Notes: generated from the sequence alone by a model not told the origin. A stretch of 64,000 nt of DNA from Psychroserpens sp. SPM9 (GCF_025153525.1 NZ_JANZNR010000003.1:124001-188000), one strand, 5' to 3'. Positions 17,654-26,760 are shown, counted from the stretch's first letter. Made by a program: numbers and translations.

Positions 17654-18736
17654 ATGAAATTAAAACTACTAAAAAGAAGCCTGTTTTTTGTCTTTACTAT
17701 TGTAACAATACAAGACACATATTCACAAACTTTAGAGACCCAAATAGATAGTGTGTTAGCTACCGTATTTAAAAATAAGAATGAGCCAGGAGCTGTGTTT
17801 TTAGTAGCAAAAAACGGTAAATCAATCTACAGAAAAGCATTTGGTAAATCCAACATTGAACTCGATGTAGATATGTTGCCAGAGAATGTTTTCCAAATAG
17901 GTTCTATGACCAAACAATTTACAGCTATTGCTGTCATGATGCTCGAGGAACAAAATAAATTAAATGTAAATGATACTGTTTCAAAATTTATTCCAGAGTA
18001 CCCTAATGGAAACAATATTACCCTACATCATCTATTGACACATACGTCTGGTATCAAGGATTTTACTAAGATGAAATCCATTATGAGTATTGCTAAAGAA
18101 GATCTTACACCAAAAGAGCTAGTTGACTTTTTAAAAGATGAACCTGCAGTGTTTAAGCCAGGTGAAAAATTTGAGTATAATAATTCTGGTTATGTCATTT
18201 TGGGATATGTCATTGAGTTAATAACAGGAAACACGTATGAAGATTTTATAGAAACAAACATCTTCGAAAAACTGGCAATGAACAATTCTCGTTATGCAAA
18301 TGATAGAGAGATTGTAAAGAATAGAGCCTATGGCTATCATAACAGAGGAGATTTTACAAACAAGATGTATGTGAGTTTAAATATTCCGTATGCTTCAGGT
18401 TCTTTAATGTCAACCGTTGACGATATGTTAAAATGGCAAGAAGCTATTGACAATAATCTGCTAGTTTCTCAGCGTACAATTGATAAGGTATTTAGAAAAA
18501 ATTCATTAAATACTGGAGAGCAATTTGACTATGGTTATGGTTGGCATTTAAAAGCTATTGAAGGTGTGCCAACGAGAGAGCATGGCGGCAGTATATTTGG
18601 CTTTAAATCTATGGGTATTTATGTGCCAAGTTTAGACATTTATGTTATAGGCTTTAGCAATTGTGATTGTAACTCACCTACAAAAGCCGCCAGAACTATT
18701 GCAGCATTAGCAATCCCTAATTTTAATAAGAAATGA
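17654..18736 (+). CDS. Secreted serine hydrolase of the class C beta-lactamase/PBP family
   Basis: A 360-residue protein with a Sec signal peptide (start MKLKLLKRSLFFVFTIV, cleavage after YS-Q near residue 24). All three motifs of the serine beta-lactamase/DD-peptidase fold are present: SMTK (S84, K87), YNNSGY near residue 177 (YxN) and HGG near 313. Such proteins hydrolyse esters, D-amino-acid peptides or related substrates in the periplasm; true beta-lactamase activity cannot be assumed. I chose the ATG at 17654 because it gives a clean signal peptide; the upstream in-frame start at 17615 would overlap the small ORF. The leader resembles the recurring ATCAATCAAAAAACGA element. Confidence 0.87.
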   Translation: MKLKLLKRSLFFVFTIVTIQDTYSQTLETQIDSVLATVFKNKNEPGAVFLVAKNGKSIYRKAFGKSNIELDVDMLPENVFQIGSMTKQFTAIAVMMLEEQNKLNVNDTVSKFIPEYPNGNNITLHHLLTHTSGIKDFTKMKSIMSIAKEDLTPKELVDFLKDEPAVFKPGEKFEYNNSGYVILGYVIELITGNTYEDFIETNIFEKLAMNNSRYANDREIVKNRAYGYHNRGDFTNKMYVSLNIPYASGSLMSTVDDMLKWQEAIDNNLLVSQRTIDKVFRKNSLNTGEQFDYGYGWHLKAIEGVPTREHGGSIFGFKSMGIYVPSLDIYVIGFSNCDCNSPTKAARTIAALAIPNFNKK

Positions 18737-18831
18737 ATCTTTAAACCGCTTTTCAAACAAATAGTTATGCTTTTCAGATAAACGATACTGTTATATATCA
18801 TCTTAATTTAAAAACAAACAAAGACTATTAT

Positions 18832-18853
18832 ATCATCAATCAAAAAACGAACA
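18832..18853 (+). repeat. Recurring start-codon leader, copy A
   Basis: A 22-nt A-rich leader ending in TCAAAAAACGAACA lies 3 nt before the ATG at 18857. The same 22 nt occur at 47171-47192 in front of an unrelated gene, and the last 14 nt again at 50371-50384. Weaker relatives precede the genes at 17654 and 44646. Confidence 0.55.
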
Positions 18854-18856
18854 GAT

Positions 18857-19201
18857 ATGCCACATTTTATTATAGACTGCTCAGAGCAAATCATAAAAAT
18901 CACAACCCCAGAAGTGATTCTTCAAAAGGTGTATGATACTGCTAAATCAACAAATTTATTCACTCCTGAAGAAATCAAAGTACGCATTAATCCGTATCCA
19001 TATTATACAACAGGAACGACTAAAGACAACTTTATACATGTGTTTGCCAACATTATGCAAGGGCGAAGTATTGAGCAAAAAACCAATTTGTCAAAGCAAA
19101 TTGTGACAGCACTTAAAACTATGTTTCCCCAAGTCCCTGTTATTTCTATAAACATTAGAGATTTTGAGAAGGCAACCTATTGTAATAAAGACATGATTTA
19201 G
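18857..19201 (+). CDS. 5-carboxymethyl-2-hydroxymuconate isomerase-like tautomerase
   Basis: A 114-residue protein of the CHMI branch of the tautomerase superfamily. It starts MPHFIIDCSEQI, so after removal of Met the catalytic Pro1 would be free, and it has the family's second beta-alpha-beta half (GRSIEQKTNLSKQIVTAL, then VPVISINIRDFEKATYCNK). Classic members isomerise a homoprotocatechuate breakdown product, but no aromatic degradation genes are nearby, so the true substrate is unknown. It is preceded by the 22-nt recurring leader and looks like a single gene. Confidence 0.8.
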   Translation: MPHFIIDCSEQIIKITTPEVILQKVYDTAKSTNLFTPEEIKVRINPYPYYTTGTTKDNFIHVFANIMQGRSIEQKTNLSKQIVTALKTMFPQVPVISINIRDFEKATYCNKDMI

Positions 19202-19246
19202 AAACATCAAGACTATCGTAGAAAAAAAACATCAGGACTATTAAAA

Positions 19247-19398
19247 ATGAAACCTACGGAAAATAAACTACTAAAACTGCCTAAAACCAATAAGTCACTA
19301 GTGCAAATTATGCAGCAGGCTTATAAAATTGCGAGTCAAAGGGTTTTTATATACCGTTGAATAAGGATAACTGGACGAGTTCCGATGAATATGTTTAA
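19247..19398 (+). pseudogene. Frameshifted second copy of the small ORF at 17440
   Basis: The ATG at 19247 opens a frame reading MKPTENKLLKLPKTNKS then QIMQQAYKIASQ, which stops at 19360. If one base is restored at about 19340, the frame continues as GFYIPLNKDNWTSSDEYV to a TAA at 19396-19398. The joined product lines up with the small protein at 17440-17622 through NKS, IM--AYKIA and GFYIP, with the missing base falling exactly in the codon before GFYIP. I read this as a recently broken copy; a sequencing error at the GGGTTTTT run is the alternative. It lies just before the ABC ATPase gene. Confidence 0.5.
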
Positions 19399-19417
19399 TA
19401 TACTAACAACCAAAAAA

Positions 19418-20290
19418 ATGAACACTTTAAAAATTAATAATCTAGAGCTTACCTATAAGAACGGTCATCAAGCAATTAGAAATATTTCTTTAGAAATAAA
19501 GAATGGGATGTTTGGTTTATTAGGTCCCAATGGTGCTGGTAAATCATCACTAATGAAAACAATAGTAGGTTTACAAAAACCTTCTTCTGGTACTATAGAG
19601 TTTAATGATATTGACGTTGTAAGCCAAACGGAATACATCAAAAAAAATTTAGGTTTTTTGCCTCAGGATTTTGGTGTGTATCCTAAAGTTAATGCCTATG
19701 ATTTGTTAAATCATATTGCTGTTTTAAAAGGTATTAATAATAAAGTAGAGCGCAAAAATCAGATTCAATATTTATTAGAAAAAGTAAATCTGTGGCACTT
19801 TAAAGATAAAGAAGTGCATACGTTTTCTGGTGGAATGAAACAACGTTTTGGCGTGGCACAAGCCTTATTAGGAAATCCTAAAATTATTATAGTTGATGAG
19901 CCTACAGCAGGTCTTGATCCCGAAGAACGTAACCGCTTTAATACATTACTTAGTGATATAAGTAATGAGGTTATTGTCATATTATCTACACACTTAGTAG
20001 AAGATGTAAAGAATCTTTGTTCTGAAATGACCATTATGAATAAAGGTCAGATTCTAAAAACAGGTAGACCTAAAGCATTGATTACAGAATTGCAAGGTAA
20101 AATTTGGTCCAAATCAATAAACAATGAAGAATTGGAATTTTACCTAACCAATTTCAATGTTATAAGTCAGCAATTAATAGAGCGACAATTACAAATCACC
20201 GTTTTTTCACCTGAACAACCTGAAGGGTTTTATTCCATAGAGCCTTTACTTGAGCATGTTTACTTTAATGTACTTTCTCAAAACAATTAG
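19418..20290 (+). CDS. ABC transporter ATP-binding protein
   Basis: A 290-residue ABC ATPase with Walker A GPNGAGKS (about residues 35-42), Q-loop LGFLPQDFG, signature FSGGMKQR, Walker B IIIVDEPTAGLDP and the switch histidine in LSTHLVED. The type is that of ABC-2 exporters and permeases (CcmA/NatA-like). I chose the ATG at 19418, which starts MNTLKINNLELTY; the ATG at 19385 would run into the broken small ORF. The stop codon is one base before the permease-peptidase gene, so the two form one operon and presumably one complex. Confidence 0.92.
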   Translation: MNTLKINNLELTYKNGHQAIRNISLEIKNGMFGLLGPNGAGKSSLMKTIVGLQKPSSGTIEFNDIDVVSQTEYIKKNLGFLPQDFGVYPKVNAYDLLNHIAVLKGINNKVERKNQIQYLLEKVNLWHFKDKEVHTFSGGMKQRFGVAQALLGNPKIIIVDEPTAGLDPEERNRFNTLLSDISNEVIVILSTHLVEDVKNLCSEMTIMNKGQILKTGRPKALITELQGKIWSKSINNEELEFYLTNFNVISQQLIERQLQITVFSPEQPEGFYSIEPLLEHVYFNVLSQNN

Positions 20291-20291
20291 T

Positions 20292-23200
20292 ATGAATGCG
20301 ATATTTAAATTTCAATTACAACACAGCAGTAATCATTGGGTTTTAAGCTTAACAGGTGTCATATTAGTATTTGTAGGATTGTTTTGTGGTTACAAATTTA
20401 ATCTTACTGCTGGCGAAGGTATTTTTCTAAACGCACCATATACTATTGGTTTTATGATGGCTTTGTTGAGCCTTTCAATTATATTTTTTGCCATTTTATA
20501 TGCGCTAGAACTATTGTTTAAAGAGTGGGATACAAAATTCGATATCATGTTATTTTCCTATCCTGTATCTCTAAAGCAATATTTAGTTGGTAAGTTCTCT
20601 TATTTTACTTTAAAAACTCTATTAAGTTTCCTAGTCCTAATTATAGGATTTGTCATTGGTCAAAATTTACGAACTGGTAGCGAAATGCAAACAGGATTCC
20701 ACCTGTGGTCATACATTTACCCATTTTTGATTTTTGGTGTCACCAACGGCTTATTTGTATGTAGTTTTTTATTTATGATTGCTTACACCACACGTAAAAA
20801 GTTGTTAGTTGTTGTTGGTGGATTATTACTGTATGTACTTTACATGGTATTATTACTTTTTTCTAATTCCCCATTCATGGCAGGAAGTATTCCGCAATCC
20901 ATAGAAATGCAACAACTCTCATCAATCATAGATCCATTTGGCGCTTCTGCTTACTTTTTTGAAGCCAGACATTTTACTGTAGAGCAAAAAAATCAGCATG
21001 TGATTCCACTTTCAGGATTTTTGGCTCTAAACCGAATGATTTATATCATATTATCACTAGTCTTTTTGGTAGTGGCTAATCGGTATTATGCATTTGCCAA
21101 AACAATAAGTAAAAAAGAGTTAAAGAAAAAAAGGCTAAACGTTTCAGATTCAATCAAAACACTAACAGAAGCAATAATACCTAAGCTTAATTTTAGTGCT
21201 GCATCGGGAATTAAATCTATGCTTTCCTATGCCAAGGTGGATTTAATTTATTTGTTTAAAAGTGTCACCATTGTTGCCGTTTCAATACTCATTGTATTTT
21301 TTGTGGGTATGGAAATGTATGCAGAAATAGATAAAGGCATACGTTTGCCTGAGCAATATGCAAGTTCAGGTCTCCTGGCGACTTCAATTTCTCAAAGTTT
21401 TCATTTAATAGGCGCTTTGATCTTAGTTTATTTTGTGAACGATTTATATTATAGAAGTCGAACAACTCATTTTTACTTAATAGAAAAAAGTACGTTTTTT
21501 TCAAAAACCAAGTTAAAAGGGCATCTTATTTCGATAAGTGTTTTGATCGTTTTTCTTACAATAATTCTTATTGTATTAGCGCTTGTATTTCAAATGTGTT
21601 ATGGATATACATCTGTTGATTGGATGGCGTATTTAGGAGTTGTGGTTTTTAATACCCTACCGCTTATTTTATTTGCTGCTTTTTTATTGTTGCTTAATAG
21701 TATTATAAATAACAAATATGTTGCTTTAGGTGTTTCAATATTAGCGGTACTTGTTTTTGCAAAACCGTTATTGAAAATGATTTTGCCATATCCATTATTT
21801 CATGTTTTCTCAGGATTTAAAGGTCTTTATAGTGATTTAAATGGCTATGGTGTTTATCTATTAGCGTTTATTAACCGATTGTGTTTTGGAATAGGTTTAG
21901 TCGGACTACTATGGATTTTAAATTCCTATTATAAGACCAAACATTGGGCTACATTGAAATCAGTTTTGGTAGCTGTATTTGGTGGCTTAGCTGTTTTTAG
22001 TGGTGTTTACTTTATGGAAGGTTATACGTCAAAAAATGAAGATACAATGCTCGCTGAAGCTGTTAATTATGAGAAAAACTTCCGTCACTACCAACATATA
22101 CCACAACCAACAATTACAGATGTTGATACTAAAATAGACTTATTTCCGACAAAAAATGCTTATCAAATTGAAGGAAATTATGTGTTGCAAAATCTATCTG
22201 AAGAACCAATGGAAAATATTCTGTTCAATTTTCATTCAGATTTAACAATACAAGAGGCGACATTCAAAATTCATGATGACAATATAGTACTAGATGAGCA
22301 TGTTTCAGAAATCAAACTAAGTCAGCCATTGTTGCCAAATGAGATTGCCACTTTAGCATTTAAAATATCTTATCAATGGTTTCCTGTAAATGGGCATCAA
22401 TCGTTTAATGCGATTGTTGGTAATGGATCATTTATGCGGATTAGCAACTATTTTCCTTCTGTTGGGTATCAAAAGGATAGAGAAATTAAAGATGAACAAA
22501 AACGCCTGGAAAATCAACTTGGTGAACCAACAGGATTAAAACCACTCGAAATGCCTGAGGTTTTTAAAAATGACTTTATTGATTTAAAGATGACGGTTTC
22601 CACAGAGGCCAGTCAAACACCTGTAGGGACAGGTGATATGATTAAAACTTGGACAGAAGCCAATAGAGCTTATGCGCAATTTAGAGCCAACAATATCCCT
22701 TTTAGATTTGCGGTATCGTCTGCTAATTATCAAAAAATATCTAGAAATCACAGAGGTATAACTATTGAGGTTTTATATGATAAAAAACATCCCGAAAATG
22801 TTGATCGATTATTAAATAATGCTGCTCTAAGTTTAGATTATTGTATAGATAATTTTGGTCCTTACCCTTTTGAAAAAGCCAGTTTTGTTGAGGTTTCATC
22901 ATTCACAAGTGGGTTTGCGGCTACAGCATATCCATCTGCAATTTTTATGACTGAGCAGATGATTTTTCATTCCAATATAGACAGCGATCCAAATAAGGAT
23001 GTTATAAATGAATTAGCAGGACATGAACTTTCTCACCTATGGTGGGGAAGTAGTCAAATAAATCCAGATGAACGGGAAGGTGCTTCGATGCTTACCGAAA
23101 CCTTAGCGATGTATACCGAAATGATGATTTATAAAAAGATGTATGGTAAAGAACGCATGATGGAGCGTGTTCAAATTCACCAACAAATTTATGATAACGA

Positions 23201-23468
23201 AAAAGGACTTTATGGCAATCCACCATTATATAAAGTGCCTTATGGAGCAACGCACATTGCTTATTCTAAAGGAACTGTAGCTATGGTGAAATTAAGTGAA
23301 TTATTAGGAGAACATAAGGTGAATGAGGCACTCCGGAATTTTTTGGCTAATAATAAATATCCTAAAAAACCAAGCTCATTAGATTTGCTTGAGGAATTTT
23401 ATAACGTAATGCCTAATGTTAGCTTTAAATCGAAAATAGATGATTTGTTTAAGGAAGGCAAAGAATAA
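20292..23468 (+). CDS. ABC permease fused to an M1-type aminopeptidase domain
   Basis: A 1058-residue fusion. Roughly residues 1-600 are membrane, with about 13 hydrophobic helices in two ABC-2-permease-like blocks. The remaining 450 residues form a gluzincin domain with the zinc motif HELSH (H911, E912, H915) and the third ligand probably E936 in MLTETLAMYTE. The spacing from the last His to that Glu is 20 residues rather than the classical 18 of M1 enzymes, and the usual GxMEN exopeptidase motif is not visible (SSFTSGFAATAYP is in its place). By topology the peptidase would lie in the periplasm. It follows the ATPase gene by one base. Inference: a complex that couples transport of peptides, or of conformational force, to peptide cleavage. 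Confidence 0.87.
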   Translation: MNAIFKFQLQHSSNHWVLSLTGVILVFVGLFCGYKFNLTAGEGIFLNAPYTIGFMMALLSLSIIFFAILYALELLFKEWDTKFDIMLFSYPVSLKQYLVGKFSYFTLKTLLSFLVLIIGFVIGQNLRTGSEMQTGFHLWSYIYPFLIFGVTNGLFVCSFLFMIAYTTRKKLLVVVGGLLLYVLYMVLLLFSNSPFMAGSIPQSIEMQQLSSIIDPFGASAYFFEARHFTVEQKNQHVIPLSGFLALNRMIYIILSLVFLVVANRYYAFAKTISKKELKKKRLNVSDSIKTLTEAIIPKLNFSAASGIKSMLSYAKVDLIYLFKSVTIVAVSILIVFFVGMEMYAEIDKGIRLPEQYASSGLLATSISQSFHLIGALILVYFVNDLYYRSRTTHFYLIEKSTFFSKTKLKGHLISISVLIVFLTIILIVLALVFQMCYGYTSVDWMAYLGVVVFNTLPLILFAAFLLLLNSIINNKYVALGVSILAVLVFAKPLLKMILPYPLFHVFSGFKGLYSDLNGYGVYLLAFINRLCFGIGLVGLLWILNSYYKTKHWATLKSVLVAVFGGLAVFSGVYFMEGYTSKNEDTMLAEAVNYEKNFRHYQHIPQPTITDVDTKIDLFPTKNAYQIEGNYVLQNLSEEPMENILFNFHSDLTIQEATFKIHDDNIVLDEHVSEIKLSQPLLPNEIATLAFKISYQWFPVNGHQSFNAIVGNGSFMRISNYFPSVGYQKDREIKDEQKRLENQLGEPTGLKPLEMPEVFKNDFIDLKMTVSTEASQTPVGTGDMIKTWTEANRAYAQFRANNIPFRFAVSSANYQKISRNHRGITIEVLYDKKHPENVDRLLNNAALSLDYCIDNFGPYPFEKASFVEVSSFTSGFAATAYPSAIFMTEQMIFHSNIDSDPNKDVINELAGHELSHLWWGSSQINPDEREGASMLTETLAMYTEMMIYKKMYGKERMMERVQIHQQIYDNEKGLYGNPPLYKVPYGATHIAYSKGTVAMVKLSELLGEHKVNEALRNFLANNKYPKKPSSLDLLEEFYNVMPNVSFKSKIDDLFKEGKE

Positions 23469-23491
23469 ATCACTGTAAAACATTATTTGAT

Positions 23492-24583
23492 ATGAAAACA
23501 AAAATGAAATTGTTAGTAATAATAGGATGCTTTGCTTTTACAGTGTCATGTTTGGCAAGTCATAAATTGTCAATTCAGGATTCAGAGCCCACTGATATTT
23601 TAATCAAAACAGATGATGTCACTATTGGTGGCACACTGATGCTACCAACGCATCTTCAAACAATGTCATTAGTCATTATGAGCTCTGGAAGCGGACCACA
23701 AGATCGCGATGAAACTTTAGAAGGATTTAAAATTTTTAAAGATATAGCAAATCACTTAGCCTCAAAAGGCATAGCATCTTTTCGCTATGATGATAGAGGT
23801 GTAGGTGATAGTACAGGCGATTTCGTTAATTCTACAATTGAAGATCATTCAAGTGATTTAGAAAATATTATGAACTATTTTAAATCTTCAAAACAGCATT
23901 CATTTAAAAGTTTCATATTGTTAGGCCATAGTCAAGGAGGAATTCTTGCAGGAAAAGTGGCTGTTGGGAATACGTCTGTGGAAAAGGTAATTTTAATGGG
24001 AGCGCCAGCAGTGCCATTAATTGAAGTCGTGACTTATCAAGTAAGGCAAGATTATAAAAATACAAATTTGCCTAAACGTTATATCGAGGCTGATGTTTCT
24101 GCACATAACAAGTTGATGCGAGCTATTAAAGATGATAAGCATATTGATAAGGCTTACGATGTGTTTAAAGCAACTACTAAAAGCATTCTAATTGAAATGT
24201 CGGCAAACGAAAGTATTGATAAAGAAAAGTTAGAGCAGCAAGCTATTGCAAAAGCTGATGAATATAAAATCATTTATGGCTTACCATCTTTAACGTCCTT
24301 TCTATATTACGATCCTTCAAAAGATGTTGAGCGATTAAATGTGCCAGTGTTAAGTCTCTTTGGTGGCTTGGATTTTCAAGTTCCGATACATCAAAATAAA
24401 GACAGAATGGAAAACGCGCTCCTTAAATCAGGAACAGATTATCAGTTTATAACCTTTGATGAAGCAAATCATTTCTTTCAAAAGGCTAAAACTGGTCAAC
24501 GTGATGAGTATGCTAAACTTGATAAGAAATTCGTGAATGATTTTTTATATAGCATATCAAATTGGATAATCGGAAATCAATAA
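23492..24583 (+). CDS. Alpha/beta hydrolase lipoprotein
   Basis: A 363-residue exported hydrolase; the N-terminus ends in the lipobox-like FTVSCLAS. The alpha/beta fold triad is visible: the nucleophile serine in LLGHSQGG (near residue 150), an acid in LFGGLDFQVP near 290 and the histidine in DEANHFFQK near 328. SSGSGPQDRDE supplies the oxyanion loop. It belongs to the group of bacterial esterase/acyl-peptide hydrolase-like lipoproteins; the substrate is unknown. It lies 23 bp after the permease-peptidase gene and 9 bp before a GNAT gene, so all are likely co-transcribed. Confidence 0.85.
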   Translation: MKTKMKLLVIIGCFAFTVSCLASHKLSIQDSEPTDILIKTDDVTIGGTLMLPTHLQTMSLVIMSSGSGPQDRDETLEGFKIFKDIANHLASKGIASFRYDDRGVGDSTGDFVNSTIEDHSSDLENIMNYFKSSKQHSFKSFILLGHSQGGILAGKVAVGNTSVEKVILMGAPAVPLIEVVTYQVRQDYKNTNLPKRYIEADVSAHNKLMRAIKDDKHIDKAYDVFKATTKSILIEMSANESIDKEKLEQQAIAKADEYKIIYGLPSLTSFLYYDPSKDVERLNVPVLSLFGGLDFQVPIHQNKDRMENALLKSGTDYQFITFDEANHFFQKAKTGQRDEYAKLDKKFVNDFLYSISNWIIGNQ

Positions 24584-24592
24584 GTTTTTAAA

Positions 24593-25057
24593 ATGAAAGA
24601 AAATATAGATTACATCGACAAATTTGAATATCCTCAGGTAATAACAGTCTGGGAAGCCTCTGTAAGAGCAACACACCATTTTTTAAAGGAAGAAGATATT
24701 GCCTATTTCAAACCTTTAATTTTAAATACATATCTGGATGCTGTTGAATTGCGATGTTATAGAGGTGAGAACCATAAAATATTAGGGTTTATGGGTGTGT
24801 CTGATGGAAATTTAGAGATGTTGTTTATTCATCCAGAACACAGAGGTCAACGTATTGGTCAAACTTTATTGGATTATGCCATTAATCATTTTAAGGTTAC
24901 CAAAGTCGATGTCAACGAACAGAATGTAGCTGCTCTAGGGTTTTATAAACATTGCGGATTTGTAATAAAGGGAAGATCGGAAACGGATGCCTCTGGAAAA
25001 CCGTATCCCATTTTACATATGGAATTAATATCAAGTGTTGAAAATGATAAACATTAG
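24593..25057 (+). CDS. GNAT family N-acetyltransferase
   Basis: A 154-residue acetyltransferase. The acetyl-CoA-binding motif A is MLFIHPEHRGQRIGQTLLDY, with the RGxRIG pyrophosphate loop, followed by the motif B strand and helix VDVNEQNVAALGFYKHCGF. The family moves an acetyl group from acetyl-CoA to an amine; the substrate is unknown. It starts 9 bp after the hydrolase gene. The last 14 bases overlap the start of a second, truncated GNAT-like ORF. Confidence 0.88.
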   Translation: MKENIDYIDKFEYPQVITVWEASVRATHHFLKEEDIAYFKPLILNTYLDAVELRCYRGENHKILGFMGVSDGNLEMLFIHPEHRGQRIGQTLLDYAINHFKVTKVDVNEQNVAALGFYKHCGFVIKGRSETDASGKPYPILHMELISSVENDKH

Positions 25058-25151
25058 AAAAGCGGTTTCTAAAGATGTAAAAGCATTATTCGCTTTCATA
25101 AAAAATTGGGAGTACAAATCACGCATAAATCATTTGCTAAATGGCATATAG
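25044..25151 (+). pseudogene. Remnant of a second GNAT acetyltransferase gene
   Basis: An ORF of 35 codons starts inside the end of the preceding GNAT gene and reads MINIRKAVSKDVKALFAFI before it loses likeness and stops. This is the usual N-terminus of a GNAT enzyme (IR-A---D, first strand and helix), so I read it as the stub of a gene whose body was deleted. The overlap of 14 bp with the intact GNAT gene suggests it was once the next cistron. Confidence 0.45.
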
Positions 25152-25181
25152 AATAAAATCATCAACTAAAAAAAGCATATT

Positions 25182-26699
25182 ATGAGTAATAAATTTCAAT
25201 TAGAAACTCTAAAAATAAAACATCATTTATTTCTAATATTAGCTGGTGTCCTAACTGTTTTATGTGTTGCTTGCCAACCTGATAAAACAGCGACAACCCC
25301 ATCTGATTTACTGAAAAACCGCATAGACAATTATTTAAAGCAAAGTGAGGCTAACGGATTTTCAGGAGCTATCCTGGTAGTTAAAAATGATTCCATTATT
25401 CTCAATCAAGGTTACGGATTCGCTAACAAAGAAAAGTATATTCCTAACAGTCCCAATACAGTTTATGACATTTGCTCAGTGTCAAAGCAGTTTACAGGTG
25501 CTGCTATTATGAAATTAGTTCAAGACAATACATTGAAGTTAGAGGATTCTATAAGTAGCTTCTTCGATAATTTACCAAAAGATAAAAAAGACATTACCAT
25601 TCATCAGTTATTAACCCATTCTGCTGGTTTTGGTCATGGTAATACCGATGATTTCGACCTCACGCCAATGGACGTATATTTTTCCGACTTGTTTGAATCG
25701 GAGTTGTTATTTACTCCAGGCTCCGACTATTCATATTCAAATTCTGGTTATAGCATTTTGGGACGGATTATTGAGTTAGTTTCAGGACAAGACTATGAAA
25801 CATATCTCAATGAAAAATTATTCCAGCCATCAGGAATGAAGCACACAGGTTATTTATTACCAGATTGGGAGAACTCAACTGTTGCCGATGAATATTTGCT
25901 TAATGTTTCTAACGAAGGGTCTCATATCGCACAGTATAAGCAAGATGGTGCAATAGCAAGAACCGTATTGGCAAATGGAGGCATACATTCTACAAATAAT
26001 GATATGTACAAATGGTATCAATCATTACAATCAAATAAAATTTTATCCCAGGAATCATTTGAAATACTTACAAAACCCCATGTGGCCGAATATGAAGACG
26101 AGTCGAGTCACTATGCTTACGGTTGGGCTATTTTTACATCTGAAAGAGGTACTAAAGTCATCACACATAATGGATTTAATGGGGTTTCGTATAATGAATT
26201 TGTATGGTTTCCAGAGGAAGATGCACTTATATTATTGGCATCTAATGCCTATGTTAGACCAATAGGAAGAATAACACTGGAAATTGAAAATATAATATTT
26301 GATTCAACTTACGTACCCAACGAATTACTAAAATATATGGTAAGTGAACTTTACAAATTTACTGAAGCATATCAAGGTTCGGTTAACGATTTAGAAAAAC
26401 AACTAAAACTAACATATGAAGAGGTTATTGATTCACCCAGACATTTAAATCGTTTAGGAGGTGTTTACTACCGAAAAGGAATGATGGAAAAAGCAATTGG
26501 TATTTATAAACTTAACATACAATTATTTCCTGATGATGGAAATAGTTGGGATTCTTTAGGAGACACCTATTTTAAAGCTGATGAAAAAGCTAATGCTATT
26601 AATGCTTTTACAAGAGCGTTAGAATTAAAACCAGAAAATGACGATTGTTTCTGGTGTGATAATTCTCAGGAAAAACTTGAAATATTAAAGCATAATTAA
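25182..26699 (+). CDS. Serine hydrolase lipoprotein (beta-lactamase family) with C-terminal TPR repeats
   Basis: A 505-residue lipoprotein (signal ends VLCVACQPDK). The first 360 residues are a class C beta-lactamase-like domain with SVSK (S99, K102), YSNSGY (YxN) near residue 187 and HNGFNG in the place of the HxG/KTG motif. The tail of about 120 residues carries TPR-like helices (GGVYYRKGMMEKAIGIYKLN and GDTYFKADEKANAINAFTRA), suggesting a docking surface for a partner. The substrate is unknown. The gene follows the acetyltransferases by about 125 bp and is followed by a strong palindrome. Confidence 0.87.
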   Translation: MSNKFQLETLKIKHHLFLILAGVLTVLCVACQPDKTATTPSDLLKNRIDNYLKQSEANGFSGAILVVKNDSIILNQGYGFANKEKYIPNSPNTVYDICSVSKQFTGAAIMKLVQDNTLKLEDSISSFFDNLPKDKKDITIHQLLTHSAGFGHGNTDDFDLTPMDVYFSDLFESELLFTPGSDYSYSNSGYSILGRIIELVSGQDYETYLNEKLFQPSGMKHTGYLLPDWENSTVADEYLLNVSNEGSHIAQYKQDGAIARTVLANGGIHSTNNDMYKWYQSLQSNKILSQESFEILTKPHVAEYEDESSHYAYGWAIFTSERGTKVITHNGFNGVSYNEFVWFPEEDALILLASNAYVRPIGRITLEIENIIFDSTYVPNELLKYMVSELYKFTEAYQGSVNDLEKQLKLTYEEVIDSPRHLNRLGGVYYRKGMMEKAIGIYKLNIQLFPDDGNSWDSLGDTYFKADEKANAINAFTRALELKPENDDCFWCDNSQEKLEILKHN

Positions 26700-26740
26700 T
26701 TACATTTTACTCAAACATTAAGCCTCTATGAACGCTCCTG

Positions 26741-26760
26741 AAATCCAACAGGTTGGATTT
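26741..26760. promoter_or_regulatory. 20-bp perfect palindrome (AAATCCAAC-AG-GTTGGATTT)
   Basis: Two perfect 9-bp arms around a 2-bp centre lie between the serine hydrolase (stop 26699) and the regulator gene (start 26848). With a 4-nt loop it could be a terminator stem, though the following TATAACCAAC is not a clean T-run. A protein-binding operator is equally possible; the related AACCAACAATTT follows directly downstream. Confidence 0.5.

Noticed and set aside
17654-18736. Antibiotic-resistance beta-lactamase
   Set aside because: The fold motifs are shared with esterases and D-peptidases and nothing in sequence or context supports a resistance role.
17440-23468. Bacteriocin/lantibiotic system (small peptide plus ABC-peptidase)
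   Set aside because: The small ORF lacks a leader with a GG or similar cleavage site, there is no modification enzyme, and the M1 domain is not of the C39 type; adjacency alone is not enough.
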